33,739 nucleotides of DNA from Modestobacter excelsi (GTDB lineage: Bacteria; Actinomycetota; Actinomycetes; Mycobacteriales; Geodermatophilaceae). Under the pieces are notes generated by a model. The model ran no database searches, was not told the origin of the DNA, and saw only the letters and a program-made list of their open reading frames with translations. The position numbers and the translations under genes were made by a program. The stretch spans positions 1 through 33,739 of the forward strand of contig NZ_SJEX01000057.1 in NCBI RefSeq assembly GCF_005930495.1, given 5' to 3'. The number at the start of each line of letters is the position of its first letter. Position 1 is the first letter of the stretch. Of this stretch, positions 24,017 through 31,131 are shown piece after piece.

Positions 24017-24483
24017 CTCAGCTCGACGGTGAGCTCGACCTCGACGGGGGCGTTCATCGGCAGCTCGGCGACGCCGATGGCGCTGCGGGCGTGCTTGCCG
24101 GCCTCACCGAACACCCGGCCGAGGAACTCGCTCGCCCCGTTGACCACCCGCGGCTGGGCGCTGAAGCCCTCGGCGCTGGCGACGTAGCCGACCACCCGGA
24201 TGACCCGGGCGATCGAGTCCAGCCCGACCAGGTCGTCGACGGCGGCGAGCGCGTTGAGCGCGCAGACCTTGGCGTCGGCGGCGGCGTCCTCGATGTCGAC
24301 GGTGCCACCGACCTTGCCGGTGCGGCGCAGTCCGCCGTCGACGAAGGGCAGCTGGCCGGAGGTGAAGACCAGCTGGCCGCTGCGGATGGCGGGCACGTAG
24401 GCCGCCACCGGGGCGGCGACCGGGGGCAGCCGGACGCCGAGTTCGGCGAGCCGGGCGGTCCAGCTCTGCGCGGGCTGCGTCAT
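24013..24483 (-). CDS. RidA-family protein (Rid/YjgF/UK114)
   Basis: RidA proteins hydrolyse reactive enamine/imine intermediates, protecting PLP enzymes. The 156 residues are slightly longer than E. coli RidA (128), as in Rv3678c. The family core VFTSGQLPFVDG is present, and the C-terminal HARSAIGVAELPMNAPVEVELTVEL supplies the conserved active-site arginine (R in HARSAIG) and the trimer-interface strand. ATG 24483 shares one base with the stop of the upstream DUF4177 gene, and its stop overlaps the Nudix start. The N-terminal 25 residues (SWTARLAELGVRLPPVAAPVAAY) are typical of the actinobacterial subgroup. The true substrate in this subgroup may not be the classical enamine. Confidence 0.93.
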   Translation of the reverse strand: MTQPAQSWTARLAELGVRLPPVAAPVAAYVPAIRSGQLVFTSGQLPFVDGGLRRTGKVGGTVDIEDAAADAKVCALNALAAVDDLVGLDSIARVIRVVGYVASAEGFSAQPRVVNGASEFLGRVFGEAGKHARSAIGVAELPMNAPVEVELTVELR

Positions 24484-24656
24484 CAGCTCGTCGGGCGCTT
24501 GAGGTAGGCCACCAGCTGGTCGCCGCCACCGGGACCCGAGAGCACGGTCACCAGCTCCCACCCGTCGACGCCCCAGGAGTCCAGGATCGCCTTGGTGTTG
24601 TGGATCAGCAGCGGGATGGTCGCGTACTCCCACGTGCGGCGGGCCGATTCGGTCAT
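24483..24656 (-). CDS. DUF4177-type small protein
   Basis: This 57-residue gene corresponds to Rv3678A in the conserved actinobacterial order. The protein starts MTESARRTWEYATIPLL and continues with ILDSWGVDGWELVTVL and GGGDQLVAYLKRPTS. The pattern of an N-terminal WEYATIPLLIHNTKAIL strand, a central GWELV and a short C-terminal strand is that of DUF4177 proteins, whose role is unknown. ATG 24656 is the only sensible start, and the TGA overlaps the RidA ATG by one base (TGATG), so expression is coupled. It is the first gene of a three-gene minus-strand operon and diverges from the ArsA-like pair. Confidence 0.85.
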   Translation of the reverse strand: MTESARRTWEYATIPLLIHNTKAILDSWGVDGWELVTVLSGPGGGDQLVAYLKRPTS

Positions 24657-24697
24657 GACCCGACGCTAGCGCAGCCGGCCTGGCGACATGGTGGAAC

Positions 24698-24757
24698 GGC
24701 CCCCTCGCAGGGGCCCGCCGCGAGCGGAGCGAGCGGTGGGGGGCGAGGGGGTCCTTC
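24698..24757 (+). repeat. Hairpin repeat copy 3, in the DUF4177/arsA-like divergent region
   Basis: CCCCCTCGC (24700-24708) is exactly complementary to GCGAGGGGG (24743-24751), extended by G-U and G-C pairs. The interior CAGGGGCCCGCC and GCGAGCGGTGGGGGG match the other copies. Unlike the others, it does not follow a stop codon. It lies between two divergent starts, with its right arm directly upstream of a -10-like TAGGCT. Confidence 0.72.
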
Positions 24758-24763
24758 CACTCG

Positions 24764-24769
24764 TAGGCT
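24764..24769 (+). promoter_or_regulatory. -10 of a probably leaderless arsA-like transcript
   Basis: TAGGCT ends seven bases before the GTG at 24777, so transcription would start at or next to the start codon. The surrounding CGTAGGCTCGCAGG is identical to the sequence before the metallophosphoesterase ATG at 30049. Confidence 0.55.
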
Positions 24770-24776
24770 CGCAGGG

Positions 24777-25778
24777 GTGACCCCTGCACCCGGAGAGCCG
24801 CTGCCCGTGCGGTGCCACGTCGTGACCGGCAAGGGCGGGACCGGGAAGACCACGGTCGCCGCCGCGCTGGCCCTGTCCCTCGCCGCCGACGGCCGGCACG
24901 TGCTGCTCGTCGAGACCGAGGGCCGGCAGGGCATCGCCCAGCTGTTCGACACCCCGCCGCTGCCCTACGAGGAGCGCCGGGTCGCCGTCGCCCGGGGCGG
25001 CGGTGAGGTGAAGGCCCTGGCCATCGACGTCGAGGCCGCCTTCCTCGAGTACCTGGACATGTTCTACAACCTCAAGCGGGCCGGCCGGGCGCTGCGCAAG
25101 ATGGGCGCCATCGACTTCGCCACGGCCATCGCACCCGGCCTGCGCGACGTGCTGCTGACCGGGAAGATCAAGGAGGCGGTCACCCGTCGCCACGACGGCC
25201 GGTTCGTCTACGACGCCGTCGTCGTCGACGCCCCGCCGACCGGTCGGATCACCCGGTTCCTCAACGTGACCGGTGAGGTCGCCGGGCTGGCCCGCTCCGG
25301 GCCGATCAAGGCGCAGAGCGACGGGGTGATGGCGGTGTTCCGGTCCGGGACGACGGCGGTGCACCTGGTGACCCTGCTGGAGGACATGCCCGTGCAGGAG
25401 ACCGCCGACGCGATCGCCGACCTGACCGCGGCCCGGCTGCCGGTCGGGTCGGTGATCGTCAACATGGCGGCCGAGCCGCTGCTGCCGGCGGCCAGCCTCA
25501 GCCGCACCGCCGAGGGCCGGCTCACCGGCGCGGACCTGCTGCCCGCGCTCACCGCGGCCTCGGTGCACGGTGCCGCGGAGGTCGCCGACGGGCTCGCCGC
25601 CGAGGCGGTCGAGCACGCGCAGCGCTGGGTGGCGCAGGACGCGCTGCGCGGGGACGTGGAGGCGCTGGGCCGGCCGGTGGTGGAGCTGCCGCTGTCGGTC
25701 ACCCCGATCGACCTGGGCACGCTGTTCGAGCTGGCCGAACGGCTCGAGGCCCTGCTGGCCACCGAGGCCGCCGCGTGA
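24777..25778 (+). CDS. ArsA/Get3-family ATPase, first of a pair
   Basis: The 333-residue P-loop ATPase belongs to the ArsA/GET3 group and corresponds to Rv3679. GKGGTGKTT at 18-26 is the deviant Walker A; VLLVETEGRQGIAQLFD and VVVDAPPTGRITRFLNV are the switch I/A-loop and Walker B/switch II-like segments. The C-terminus LPLSVTPIDLGTLFELAERLEAL is typical of the family. No arsenite-ligand cysteine cluster is evident, and arsA/arsB neighbours are absent, so an 'arsenic pump ATPase' label would mislead. Actinobacterial pairs form two-subunit ATPases whose cargo is unclear. GTG 24777 is supported by the -10 seven bases upstream and by the N-terminus. The next gene overlaps by four bases. Confidence 0.92.
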   Translation: MTPAPGEPLPVRCHVVTGKGGTGKTTVAAALALSLAADGRHVLLVETEGRQGIAQLFDTPPLPYEERRVAVARGGGEVKALAIDVEAAFLEYLDMFYNLKRAGRALRKMGAIDFATAIAPGLRDVLLTGKIKEAVTRRHDGRFVYDAVVVDAPPTGRITRFLNVTGEVAGLARSGPIKAQSDGVMAVFRSGTTAVHLVTLLEDMPVQETADAIADLTAARLPVGSVIVNMAAEPLLPAASLSRTAEGRLTGADLLPALTAASVHGAAEVADGLAAEAVEHAQRWVAQDALRGDVEALGRPVVELPLSVTPIDLGTLFELAERLEALLATEAAA

Positions 25779-26989
25779 CCGCGCCCCGACGGCCGGCGGT
25801 GGCGCCGTCCCTGGACCTCGCCGCCCTGGTGGCGGACCCGGAGAGCCGGATCATCGTGTGCTGCGGCTCCGGCGGGGTGGGCAAGACGACGACCTCGGCG
25901 GCGCTGGCCCTGGCGGCGGCCGAGGCCGGCCGGCAGGTCGTCGTGCTCACCATCGACCCTGCGCGCCGGCTGGCCCAGTCGCTGGGCCTGGTGGAGCTGG
26001 ACAACGAGCCGCGGGTGGTCGAGACGCCCGGTGCCCCGGGCGAGCTCTCGGCGATGATGCTGGACATGAAGCGGACGTTCGACGACGTCGTGTCCGCGCA
26101 CTCGACGCCCGAGCGCGCCGAGACGATCTTCGCCAACCCCTTCTACCAGGCGCTGTCCTCGTCCTTCGCCGGGACGCAGGAGTACATGGCGATGGAGAAG
26201 CTCGGGCAGCTGCGGAGCAGCGACCGCTGGGACCTGATCATCGTCGACACCCCGCCGTCCCGGTCGGCGCTGGACTTCCTGGACGCACCGAACCGGATGA
26301 GCCGGTTCCTCGACGGCACCATGATCCGGCTGCTCACCGCGCCGGCCCGGGCCGGGGGGCGGGCCGGGGTGCGGATCGTCGGCGTCGGCTTCTCGATCTT
26401 CACCCGGATCATCAGCAAGATCCTGGGCGGCCAGCTGCTGGGCGACATCTCCGCGTTCGTCTCCGCCCTGGACACCATGTTCGGCGGCTTCCGTGAGCGC
26501 GCGACGGCGACGTACGAGCTGCTCCGCCAGCCGGGGACGTCGTTCGTCGTGGTCGCCGCCCCGGAGCCGGACGCCCTGCGCGAGGCGTCCTACTTCGTGG
26601 ACCGGCTGTCCACCGAGGGGATGCCCCTCGCCGGCCTGGTCATCAACCGCACCCACCCGCCGGCGACGACGGCGCTGACGGCGACCCGCGCCGAGGCCGC
26701 CGCCGAGGCGGTCGCCGAGGCCGGCGGCAAGGGCGCGAAACTGGCCGCCGGGGCGCTGCGGGTGCACGCCGAGCGGATGACGCTGGCCACCCGGGAGCAG
26801 CGGCTCGCCGACCGGTTCACCAGCGCGCACCCCGAGGTGGAGGTGCGCACCGTGCCGGCCGCCGCCGGCGACGTGCACGACCTCGAGGGGCTGCGGGCGA
26901 TGGGCGAGGCGCTGCTGGCCGCCGAGGACGACACCGGCACGGGCACCCCGCGCAGCCGCGTCCTGCCGCTCCGGCCGCAGGCGGGCTGA
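25775..26989 (+). CDS. ArsA/Get3-family ATPase, second of a pair
   Basis: The 404-residue partner ATPase corresponds to Rv3680. The P-loop is GSGGVGKTT (31-39), followed by VVVLTIDPARRLAQSLGL, the canonical ArsA/Get3 segment, and LIIVDTPPSRSALDFLDAPNRMSRFLD with the switch II aspartate. A hydrophobic, glycine-rich stretch (ISKILGGQLLGDISAFVSALDTMFGGF) lies where Get3 binds client helices, so a role in handling hydrophobic segments is conceivable but unproven. The start GTG 25775 overlaps the first ATPase's stop as GTGA, which implies equimolar synthesis and probably a hetero-oligomer. The tail is acidic then basic. After it comes a 102-base gap to the penicillin-binding protein, with no WhiB gene. 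Confidence 0.93.
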   Translation: MTAPRRPAVAPSLDLAALVADPESRIIVCCGSGGVGKTTTSAALALAAAEAGRQVVVLTIDPARRLAQSLGLVELDNEPRVVETPGAPGELSAMMLDMKRTFDDVVSAHSTPERAETIFANPFYQALSSSFAGTQEYMAMEKLGQLRSSDRWDLIIVDTPPSRSALDFLDAPNRMSRFLDGTMIRLLTAPARAGGRAGVRIVGVGFSIFTRIISKILGGQLLGDISAFVSALDTMFGGFRERATATYELLRQPGTSFVVVAAPEPDALREASYFVDRLSTEGMPLAGLVINRTHPPATTALTATRAEAAAEAVAEAGGKGAKLAAGALRVHAERMTLATREQRLADRFTSAHPEVEVRTVPAAAGDVHDLEGLRAMGEALLAAEDDTGTGTPRSRVLPLRPQAG

Positions 26990-27091
26990 GCCGCCTCCCG
27001 CGAGAGGCTCGCGCGCGACCCGCCCGGGCCACCGCGCGTCGGGCGTCGAGGCGGGGCGCCCGGGCCCGCCGAACAGGTACCTTGGCCTGCG
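26990..27091 (+). promoter_or_regulatory. Spacer with hairpin and leaderless-type promoter of the penicillin-binding protein
   Basis: A small hairpin (CGCGAG-AGG-CTCGCG, 26999-27013) follows the ATPase stop. TACCTT at 27078-27083 is a TAnnnT-type -10 ending eight bases before the ATG at 27092, so the mRNA probably has little or no leader. No ribosome site precedes the ATG, which agrees with this. Confidence 0.45.
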
Positions 27092-29473
27092 ATGTCCGAG
27101 TCTGCGCTCCTCCGTCGCAATGCCCTGGTGAAGCTGGCCGGGGCGATCGTCGTGGCCGGTCTGCTGGTCGCCGCCATGCTGCTGCCCTTCGTCGGCGGGA
27201 CCGGGCTGGTGGCCCGGAACTCCTCGACGCTGCTCGACGCGCTGCCGGTCGAGCTGACCGACAAGACGCCCAGCGGGAACACCAAGGTGCTGGCCGTCGA
27301 CGGGTCGGAGATCACCGAGTTCTTCGCGAACAACCGCACGCCGGTGACGCCGGACCAGATCTCCGACGTCATGAAGCAGGCGATCGTCGACATCGAGGAC
27401 TCGCGCTTCTACGAGCACAACGGCCTGGACGTGCAGGGCACGCTGCGCGCGCTGGCGAAGAACGTCGCCGCCGGCGGTGTCGAGGAGGGCGGCTCGACGC
27501 TGACCCAGCAGCTGGTCAAGCAGACGCTGCTGCAGACGGCGTCCACCCCGGAGGAGCAGCAGGCGGCCACCGCGCAGACCGTGGGCCGCAAGCTCAAGGA
27601 GGCCCGGCTGGCGCTGGCCCTGGAGCAGACCTACTCCAAGGACGAGATCCTCACCCGCTACCTCAACATCGCCTACTTCGGTGAGGGCGCCTACGGCATC
27701 CAGGCCGCCGCGCAGAAGTACTTCAGCGTCGACGCCGCCGACCTGACGCTCCCGCAGGCCTCGGTGCTCGCCGGCCTGGTGCAGAGCCCGACCAACGACG
27801 ACCCGATCGTCAACCCCGACGCCGGCCAGAAGCGGCGCAACCAGGTGCTGCAGCGCATGCACGACCTCGGGCACATCACCGACCAGGAGCTGGCCGACGT
27901 CTCGGCCACCCCGATCCCCATCGCCGAGGGCGGCAGCCCGCCCAACGGCTGCATCGACGCCACGGTCGGCGGGTTCTTCTGCGACTACATGTACAACTAC
28001 CTGACCGGCACCCTCGGGATCAGCGCGGACGCGATCAAGACCGGCGGCTGGACCATCCAGACGACGCTGCGCCCGGACATCCAGACCTCCGGTGACCAGG
28101 CCGTGCTGAACACCCTCCCGATGGGCGGCGGCAACGACCTGGCCGGCGTGTTCACCGCCGTCGAGCCCGGCACCGGGCACGTGCTGGCGATGAGCGTCAA
28201 CCGCCGCTACGGCTGCGACGCCTACGAGTGCGAGTCGGTCAACCTGAACACCGCGACCAGTGCCGGCGCCGGGTCGACCTACAAGGTCTTCACCGCCGCC
28301 GCCGCGCTCGCCCAGGGCTTCGGCTCGCACTACACGATCACCACCCCGCAGCCCTACAGCTCCAAGGTGTTCAAGAAGAACGGCGGGACGACCGGCGCCC
28401 CGTACACGGTCAGCAACGTCGGCGACAACTACCCGGACACGATGGACATGACCGCGGCCCTGGTCGAGTCCTCCAACACCTACTTCGTGGGCCTGGAGGA
28501 CGCGCTGGGCAGCGTCGAGCCGCCGGTGCGCACCGCGCAGGCCATGGGGTTGCACTCCATCGACGCCACCGCCGACCAGATCATCGCCGAGAAGCGCGGC
28601 TCGTTCACCCTCGGCGTCGACGCGACCAGCCCGCTGTACCTGGCCAGCGCGTACTCCACCCTGGCCGCCAACGGCACCCAGTGCGAGCCGACGCCCGTGA
28701 TCTCGATCGTGGACTCGACGGGCGAGCCGGTCACCAAGGACGACGGCACGCCCTACGTCAGCGGGAACACCTGCAAGGAGAACGCCATCCCGGCCGGCGT
28801 GGCGACCACGCTGAACCAGATGATGATCGGCGACACCGTCACCGGCACCGCGACCCGGGCGGCCATCCCCGGCCACCAGATCGCCGGCAAGACCGGCACC
28901 ATCCAGGACAACAAGTCGGCGACGTTCGTGGGCTCGACGCCGAAGTACACGGTCAGCGTGATGGTCTTCAACCCGAAGTCGCAGCAGGACGTCGGCGGCT
29001 ACGGCGGCAACAAGCCCGCGACGATCTACCACGACGCGATGCTGCCGATCCTGTCCAAGGAGCCCTCGGTGCCCTTCCCGCCGGCCGACCCGCTCGTGGT
29101 CTCCGGCAACCGGCCGACCGTCCCCAGCTGCTCCTCGGTCAGCTCCTGCCAGGACGCGCTCACCCAGGCGGGCTTCCGGCCGGTCGTCTCCGAGGTGAGC
29201 AGCTCCCGCTCCTCGGGCAGCTTCCTCGGCACCAGCCCCCGCTCGGGCACCCAGGCCACCGTCGGCCAGGTCGTCACGATCCAGGTGAGCAACGGGTCCG
29301 GCTACCGCACCCCCTCACCGACCACCCGGCCGCGGTACACGCCGACGCCGGAGAGCTCGACGCCCAGCACCCCTGATCCCCCGGCGCAGGACTCGCCGCC
29401 GGCCGACCAGCAGCCCGGCGCCCCGGAGTTCACCATGCCGGACTGGAACGGCGACGGAGACCCGGGCCCCTGA
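27092..29473 (+). CDS. Bifunctional class A penicillin-binding protein with PASTA domain (PonA2 type)
   Basis: This enzyme polymerises and cross-links peptidoglycan at the outer face of the membrane. The 793 residues contain an N-terminal anchor helix (~14-34) and a GT51 glycosyltransferase with Glu102 in VDIEDSRFYEHNG and GGSTLTQQLVKQ at 133-144. The transpeptidase has STYK (395-398, catalytic Ser395), SSN (460-462) and KTGT (600-603). One PASTA domain follows (~683-744), then a Pro/Ser/Thr-rich tail. It corresponds to ponA2 (Rv3682). Cysteines at 287/297, 375/380, 531/561 and 680/686 may form disulfides. Its stop codon is followed without a gap by hairpin repeat copy 4. WhiB4, which precedes ponA2 in mycobacteria, is absent. 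Confidence 0.95.
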   Translation: MSESALLRRNALVKLAGAIVVAGLLVAAMLLPFVGGTGLVARNSSTLLDALPVELTDKTPSGNTKVLAVDGSEITEFFANNRTPVTPDQISDVMKQAIVDIEDSRFYEHNGLDVQGTLRALAKNVAAGGVEEGGSTLTQQLVKQTLLQTASTPEEQQAATAQTVGRKLKEARLALALEQTYSKDEILTRYLNIAYFGEGAYGIQAAAQKYFSVDAADLTLPQASVLAGLVQSPTNDDPIVNPDAGQKRRNQVLQRMHDLGHITDQELADVSATPIPIAEGGSPPNGCIDATVGGFFCDYMYNYLTGTLGISADAIKTGGWTIQTTLRPDIQTSGDQAVLNTLPMGGGNDLAGVFTAVEPGTGHVLAMSVNRRYGCDAYECESVNLNTATSAGAGSTYKVFTAAAALAQGFGSHYTITTPQPYSSKVFKKNGGTTGAPYTVSNVGDNYPDTMDMTAALVESSNTYFVGLEDALGSVEPPVRTAQAMGLHSIDATADQIIAEKRGSFTLGVDATSPLYLASAYSTLAANGTQCEPTPVISIVDSTGEPVTKDDGTPYVSGNTCKENAIPAGVATTLNQMMIGDTVTGTATRAAIPGHQIAGKTGTIQDNKSATFVGSTPKYTVSVMVFNPKSQQDVGGYGGNKPATIYHDAMLPILSKEPSVPFPPADPLVVSGNRPTVPSCSSVSSCQDALTQAGFRPVVSEVSSSRSSGSFLGTSPRSGTQATVGQVVTIQVSNGSGYRTPSPTTRPRYTPTPESSTPSTPDPPAQDSPPADQQPGAPEFTMPDWNGDGDPGP

Positions 29474-29531
29474 GGCCCCGTTCAGGGGCCCGCGCTGAGC
29501 CTGCGAAGCGTGGGGGGGAACGGGGTCCTTC
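29474..29531. repeat. Hairpin repeat copy 4, filling the gap between the PBP and GatB/YqeY genes
   Basis: The element starts at the base after the PBP TGA and ends on the TGA (minus strand) of the GatB/YqeY gene, so it is the entire intergenic region of a convergent pair. CCCCGTTC (29476-29483) is exactly complementary to GAACGGGG (29518-29525), plus G-U and G-C pairs. A smaller alternative hairpin, GGCCCC-GTTCA-GGGGCC, lies in its left end. It is best explained as a bidirectional terminator. Confidence 0.78.
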
Positions 29532-29982
29532 ACGCCAGCTGTCGGCGCACCTCAGCCGCGACGCGGCCGCCCTCGGCCCGGCCGGCCACCGCGCCCTGCA
29601 CCGCGCCCATGACCTTGCCCATGTCCCTCATCCCCGATGCCCCGGTGCGGGTGACGACGTCGGCGACGATCGCGGCCAGGTCGGCGTCGGCCAGCTGGGC
29701 CGGCAGGTAGGCGGCGATCACGCCCTCCTCCGCCCGCTCCCGCTCGGCCTGCTCGGCGCGCCCGGCGTCGGCGAAGGCCTCGGCCGCCTCACGGCGCTTC
29801 TTCGCCTCCCGGCGGAGCACCACCATCACGTCGTCGTCGCTGAGCTGACGGGCCTCCTTGCCGGCCACCTCCTCGGCGGAGACGGCGGAGAGCACCATCC
29901 TCAGGGTGGCGGTGCTCAGCTCGTCGCGGCCCTTCATCGCGGTGGTCAGGTCGGTACGGAGTCGGTCCTTCAGTCCAGGCAC
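29530..29982 (-). CDS. GatB/YqeY domain protein
   Basis: The 150-residue protein is the stand-alone form of the YqeY domain found at the C-terminus of GatB, the tRNA-binding helical module of the amidotransferase. It begins VPGLKDRLRTDLTTAMKGRD, followed by the conserved TLRMVLSAVSAEEV, VLRREAKKRREAAEAF, YLPAQLADADLAAIV and GMRDMGKVMGAVQGAVAGRA blocks. The function of free YqeY proteins is not firmly known; tRNA or amidotransferase association is the usual suggestion. GTG 29982 starts at the conserved N-terminus; a longer frame upstream is non-homologous. The gene diverges from the metallophosphoesterase across 66 bases and ends at hairpin repeat copy 4. Confidence 0.92.
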   Translation of the reverse strand: MPGLKDRLRTDLTTAMKGRDELSTATLRMVLSAVSAEEVAGKEARQLSDDDVMVVLRREAKKRREAAEAFADAGRAEQAERERAEEGVIAAYLPAQLADADLAAIVADVVTRTGASGMRDMGKVMGAVQGAVAGRAEGGRVAAEVRRQLA

Positions 29983-30036
29983 GCCGGAGAGCCTGCCACC
30001 TCCGCCCGCACCGGGACGACGGAGTTCCCGCGCCCG

Positions 30037-30042
30037 TAGGCT
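30037..30042 (+). promoter_or_regulatory. -10 of a probably leaderless metallophosphoesterase transcript
   Basis: TAGGCT ends six bases before the ATG at 30049. The 14 bases CGTAGGCTCGCAGG (30035-30048) are identical to those before the ArsA-like operon at 24762-24775. Confidence 0.55.
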
Positions 30043-30048
30043 CGCAGG

Positions 30049-30963
30049 ATGCGTGCGAGAACCGCCGTCCCTGCTGCTGTGGTGGCCTCCGGTGCCGCCA
30101 CGGTGGCCTACGCGAGCCTCATCGAGCGCAGCCGGTGGACGCTGCGCCGGTTCGACGTCCCCGTCCTGCCACCGGGCTCGGCCCCGCTGACCGTGCTGCA
30201 GCTGTCGGACCTGCACATGACCGCAGGGCAGCGCAGCAAGCAGGAGTGGGTGGCCGGGCTGGCCGACCTGCAGCCCGACCTGGTCCTCACGACCGGCGAC
30301 AACCTCGCCGGGATGGACGCCGTCCCGCCGACGCTCCGCGCGCTGGACCCGCTGATGGAGCTCCCCGGCGCGTTCGTGCTGGCCAGCAACGACTACTACG
30401 CGCCCCGGCCGAAGAACCCGCTCAAGTACTTCAAGACCGACCACGAGCGGGTGCTCGGCGACGTCCTCCCCTGGCGCGACCTGCGGGACGGCATGACCGC
30501 CCGCGGCTGGCTCGACCTGACCAACGCCACGGGCACGCTCACGGTGGCCGGGACGCGGATCGCCTTCGCCGGTCTGGACGACCCGCACCTGCAGCTGGAC
30601 CGCTACGACGACGTCGCCGGGCCCGCCGACCCCGACGCCGACCTGCGGGTCGGCCTGGTGCACTCCCCTGAGCCGCGGGTGCTCGACCGGTTCACCGCCG
30701 ACGGCTACGACCTGCTGCTCTGCGGGCACACCCACGGCGGCCAGCTGCGGGTGCCCTTCTACGGCGCCCTGGTCACCAACTGCGGCATCGACCGGCAGCA
30801 CGTCCGCTGGCTGCACCGCTGGGCGCAACCCTCCCCCGGGCAACCGAACGGCACCTGGCTGCACGTCTCCGCCGGACTGGGCACCAGCCCCTACGCCCCG
30901 TACCGGCTGGCCTGCCCGCCGGAGGCGACGCTGCTGACCCTCACCGCCCGGGCCGCCTGCTGA
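30049..30963 (+). CDS. Membrane-associated calcineurin-like metallophosphoesterase
   Basis: The 304-residue protein begins with a hydrophobic, weak signal/anchor segment (AVPAAVVASGAATVAYASL) and continues with a YkuE-like metallophosphoesterase fold. Metal-site motifs are SDLHM (Asp54, His56), TTGDN (Asp84, Asn85), a variant ASNDYY in place of the usual GNHD (Asn114, Asp115), VHSPEP, and CGHTHGGQL near 225-235. The missing histidine in the GNHD block alters the phosphate-contacting residue and is also typical of this actinobacterial subgroup as I recall it. It corresponds to Rv3683 in the conserved order. The substrate could be a lipid or phosphodiester at the membrane. The stop is immediately followed by hairpin repeat copy 5. 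Confidence 0.9.
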   Translation: MRARTAVPAAVVASGAATVAYASLIERSRWTLRRFDVPVLPPGSAPLTVLQLSDLHMTAGQRSKQEWVAGLADLQPDLVLTTGDNLAGMDAVPPTLRALDPLMELPGAFVLASNDYYAPRPKNPLKYFKTDHERVLGDVLPWRDLRDGMTARGWLDLTNATGTLTVAGTRIAFAGLDDPHLQLDRYDDVAGPADPDADLRVGLVHSPEPRVLDRFTADGYDLLLCGHTHGGQLRVPFYGALVTNCGIDRQHVRWLHRWAQPSPGQPNGTWLHVSAGLGTSPYAPYRLACPPEATLLTLTARAAC

Positions 30964-31020
30964 AGGACCCACTCGCCCCCCGGCACTCGCGAGCCCGTAC
31001 CGGGCCCCTGCGAGGGGGCC
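30963..31020 (+). repeat. Hairpin repeat copy 5, after the metallophosphoesterase stop
   Basis: The repeat begins at the last base of the stop codon with AAGGACCC. CTCGC (30972-30976) pairs with GCGAG (31010-31014); after an A/G mismatch, CCC pairs with GGG. The interior holds GGCACTCGCGAGCC, GGGCCCCTG and the closing GGGGGCC. It lies between the phosphoesterase and the tRNA promoter, as a terminator would. Confidence 0.7.
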
Positions 31021-31032
31021 AGGGGCGTCGGT

Positions 31033-31038
31033 TACAGT
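31033..31038 (+). promoter_or_regulatory. -10 of the tRNA-Pro gene
   Basis: TACAGT lies 13 bases upstream of the mature tRNA 5' end, leaving a short leader for RNase P. No clear -35 is visible, since the upstream sequence is occupied by the hairpin repeat. Confidence 0.5.
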
Positions 31039-31051
31039 TGTCGACGCACCT

Positions 31052-31125
31052 CGGGGTGTGGCGCAGCTTGGTAGCGCGCGTCGTTCGGGACGACGAGGCC
31101 GCAGGTTCAAATCCTGTCACCCCGA
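31052..31125 (+). tRNA. tRNA-Pro(CGG)
   Basis: The 74 bases fold as a complete cloverleaf. The acceptor stem CGGGGTG pairs with CACCCCG, followed by the A discriminator. The D-arm contains GCGCAGCTTGGTAGCGC. The anticodon stem CGTCG/CGACG holds loop TTCGGGA with anticodon CGG, reading the proline codon CCG. The T-arm is GCAGG-TTCAAAT-CCTGT. The 3' CCA is not encoded and must be added enzymatically. CCG is a heavily used codon in this genome, so the tRNA is probably important for expression. Confidence 0.97.
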
Positions 31126-31131
31126 CTCGCC

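Noticed and set aside
24777-26989. An arsenic resistance operon
   Set aside because: There is no arsenite pump, reductase or ArsR, and the pair lies in the conserved Rv3679-Rv3680 context, so arsenic export is not supported.
25208-29032. A 1274-codon minus-strand frame opposite the ArsA-like and PBP genes
   Set aside because: Same GC artefact; the plus-strand genes have all their family motifs and this frame has none.
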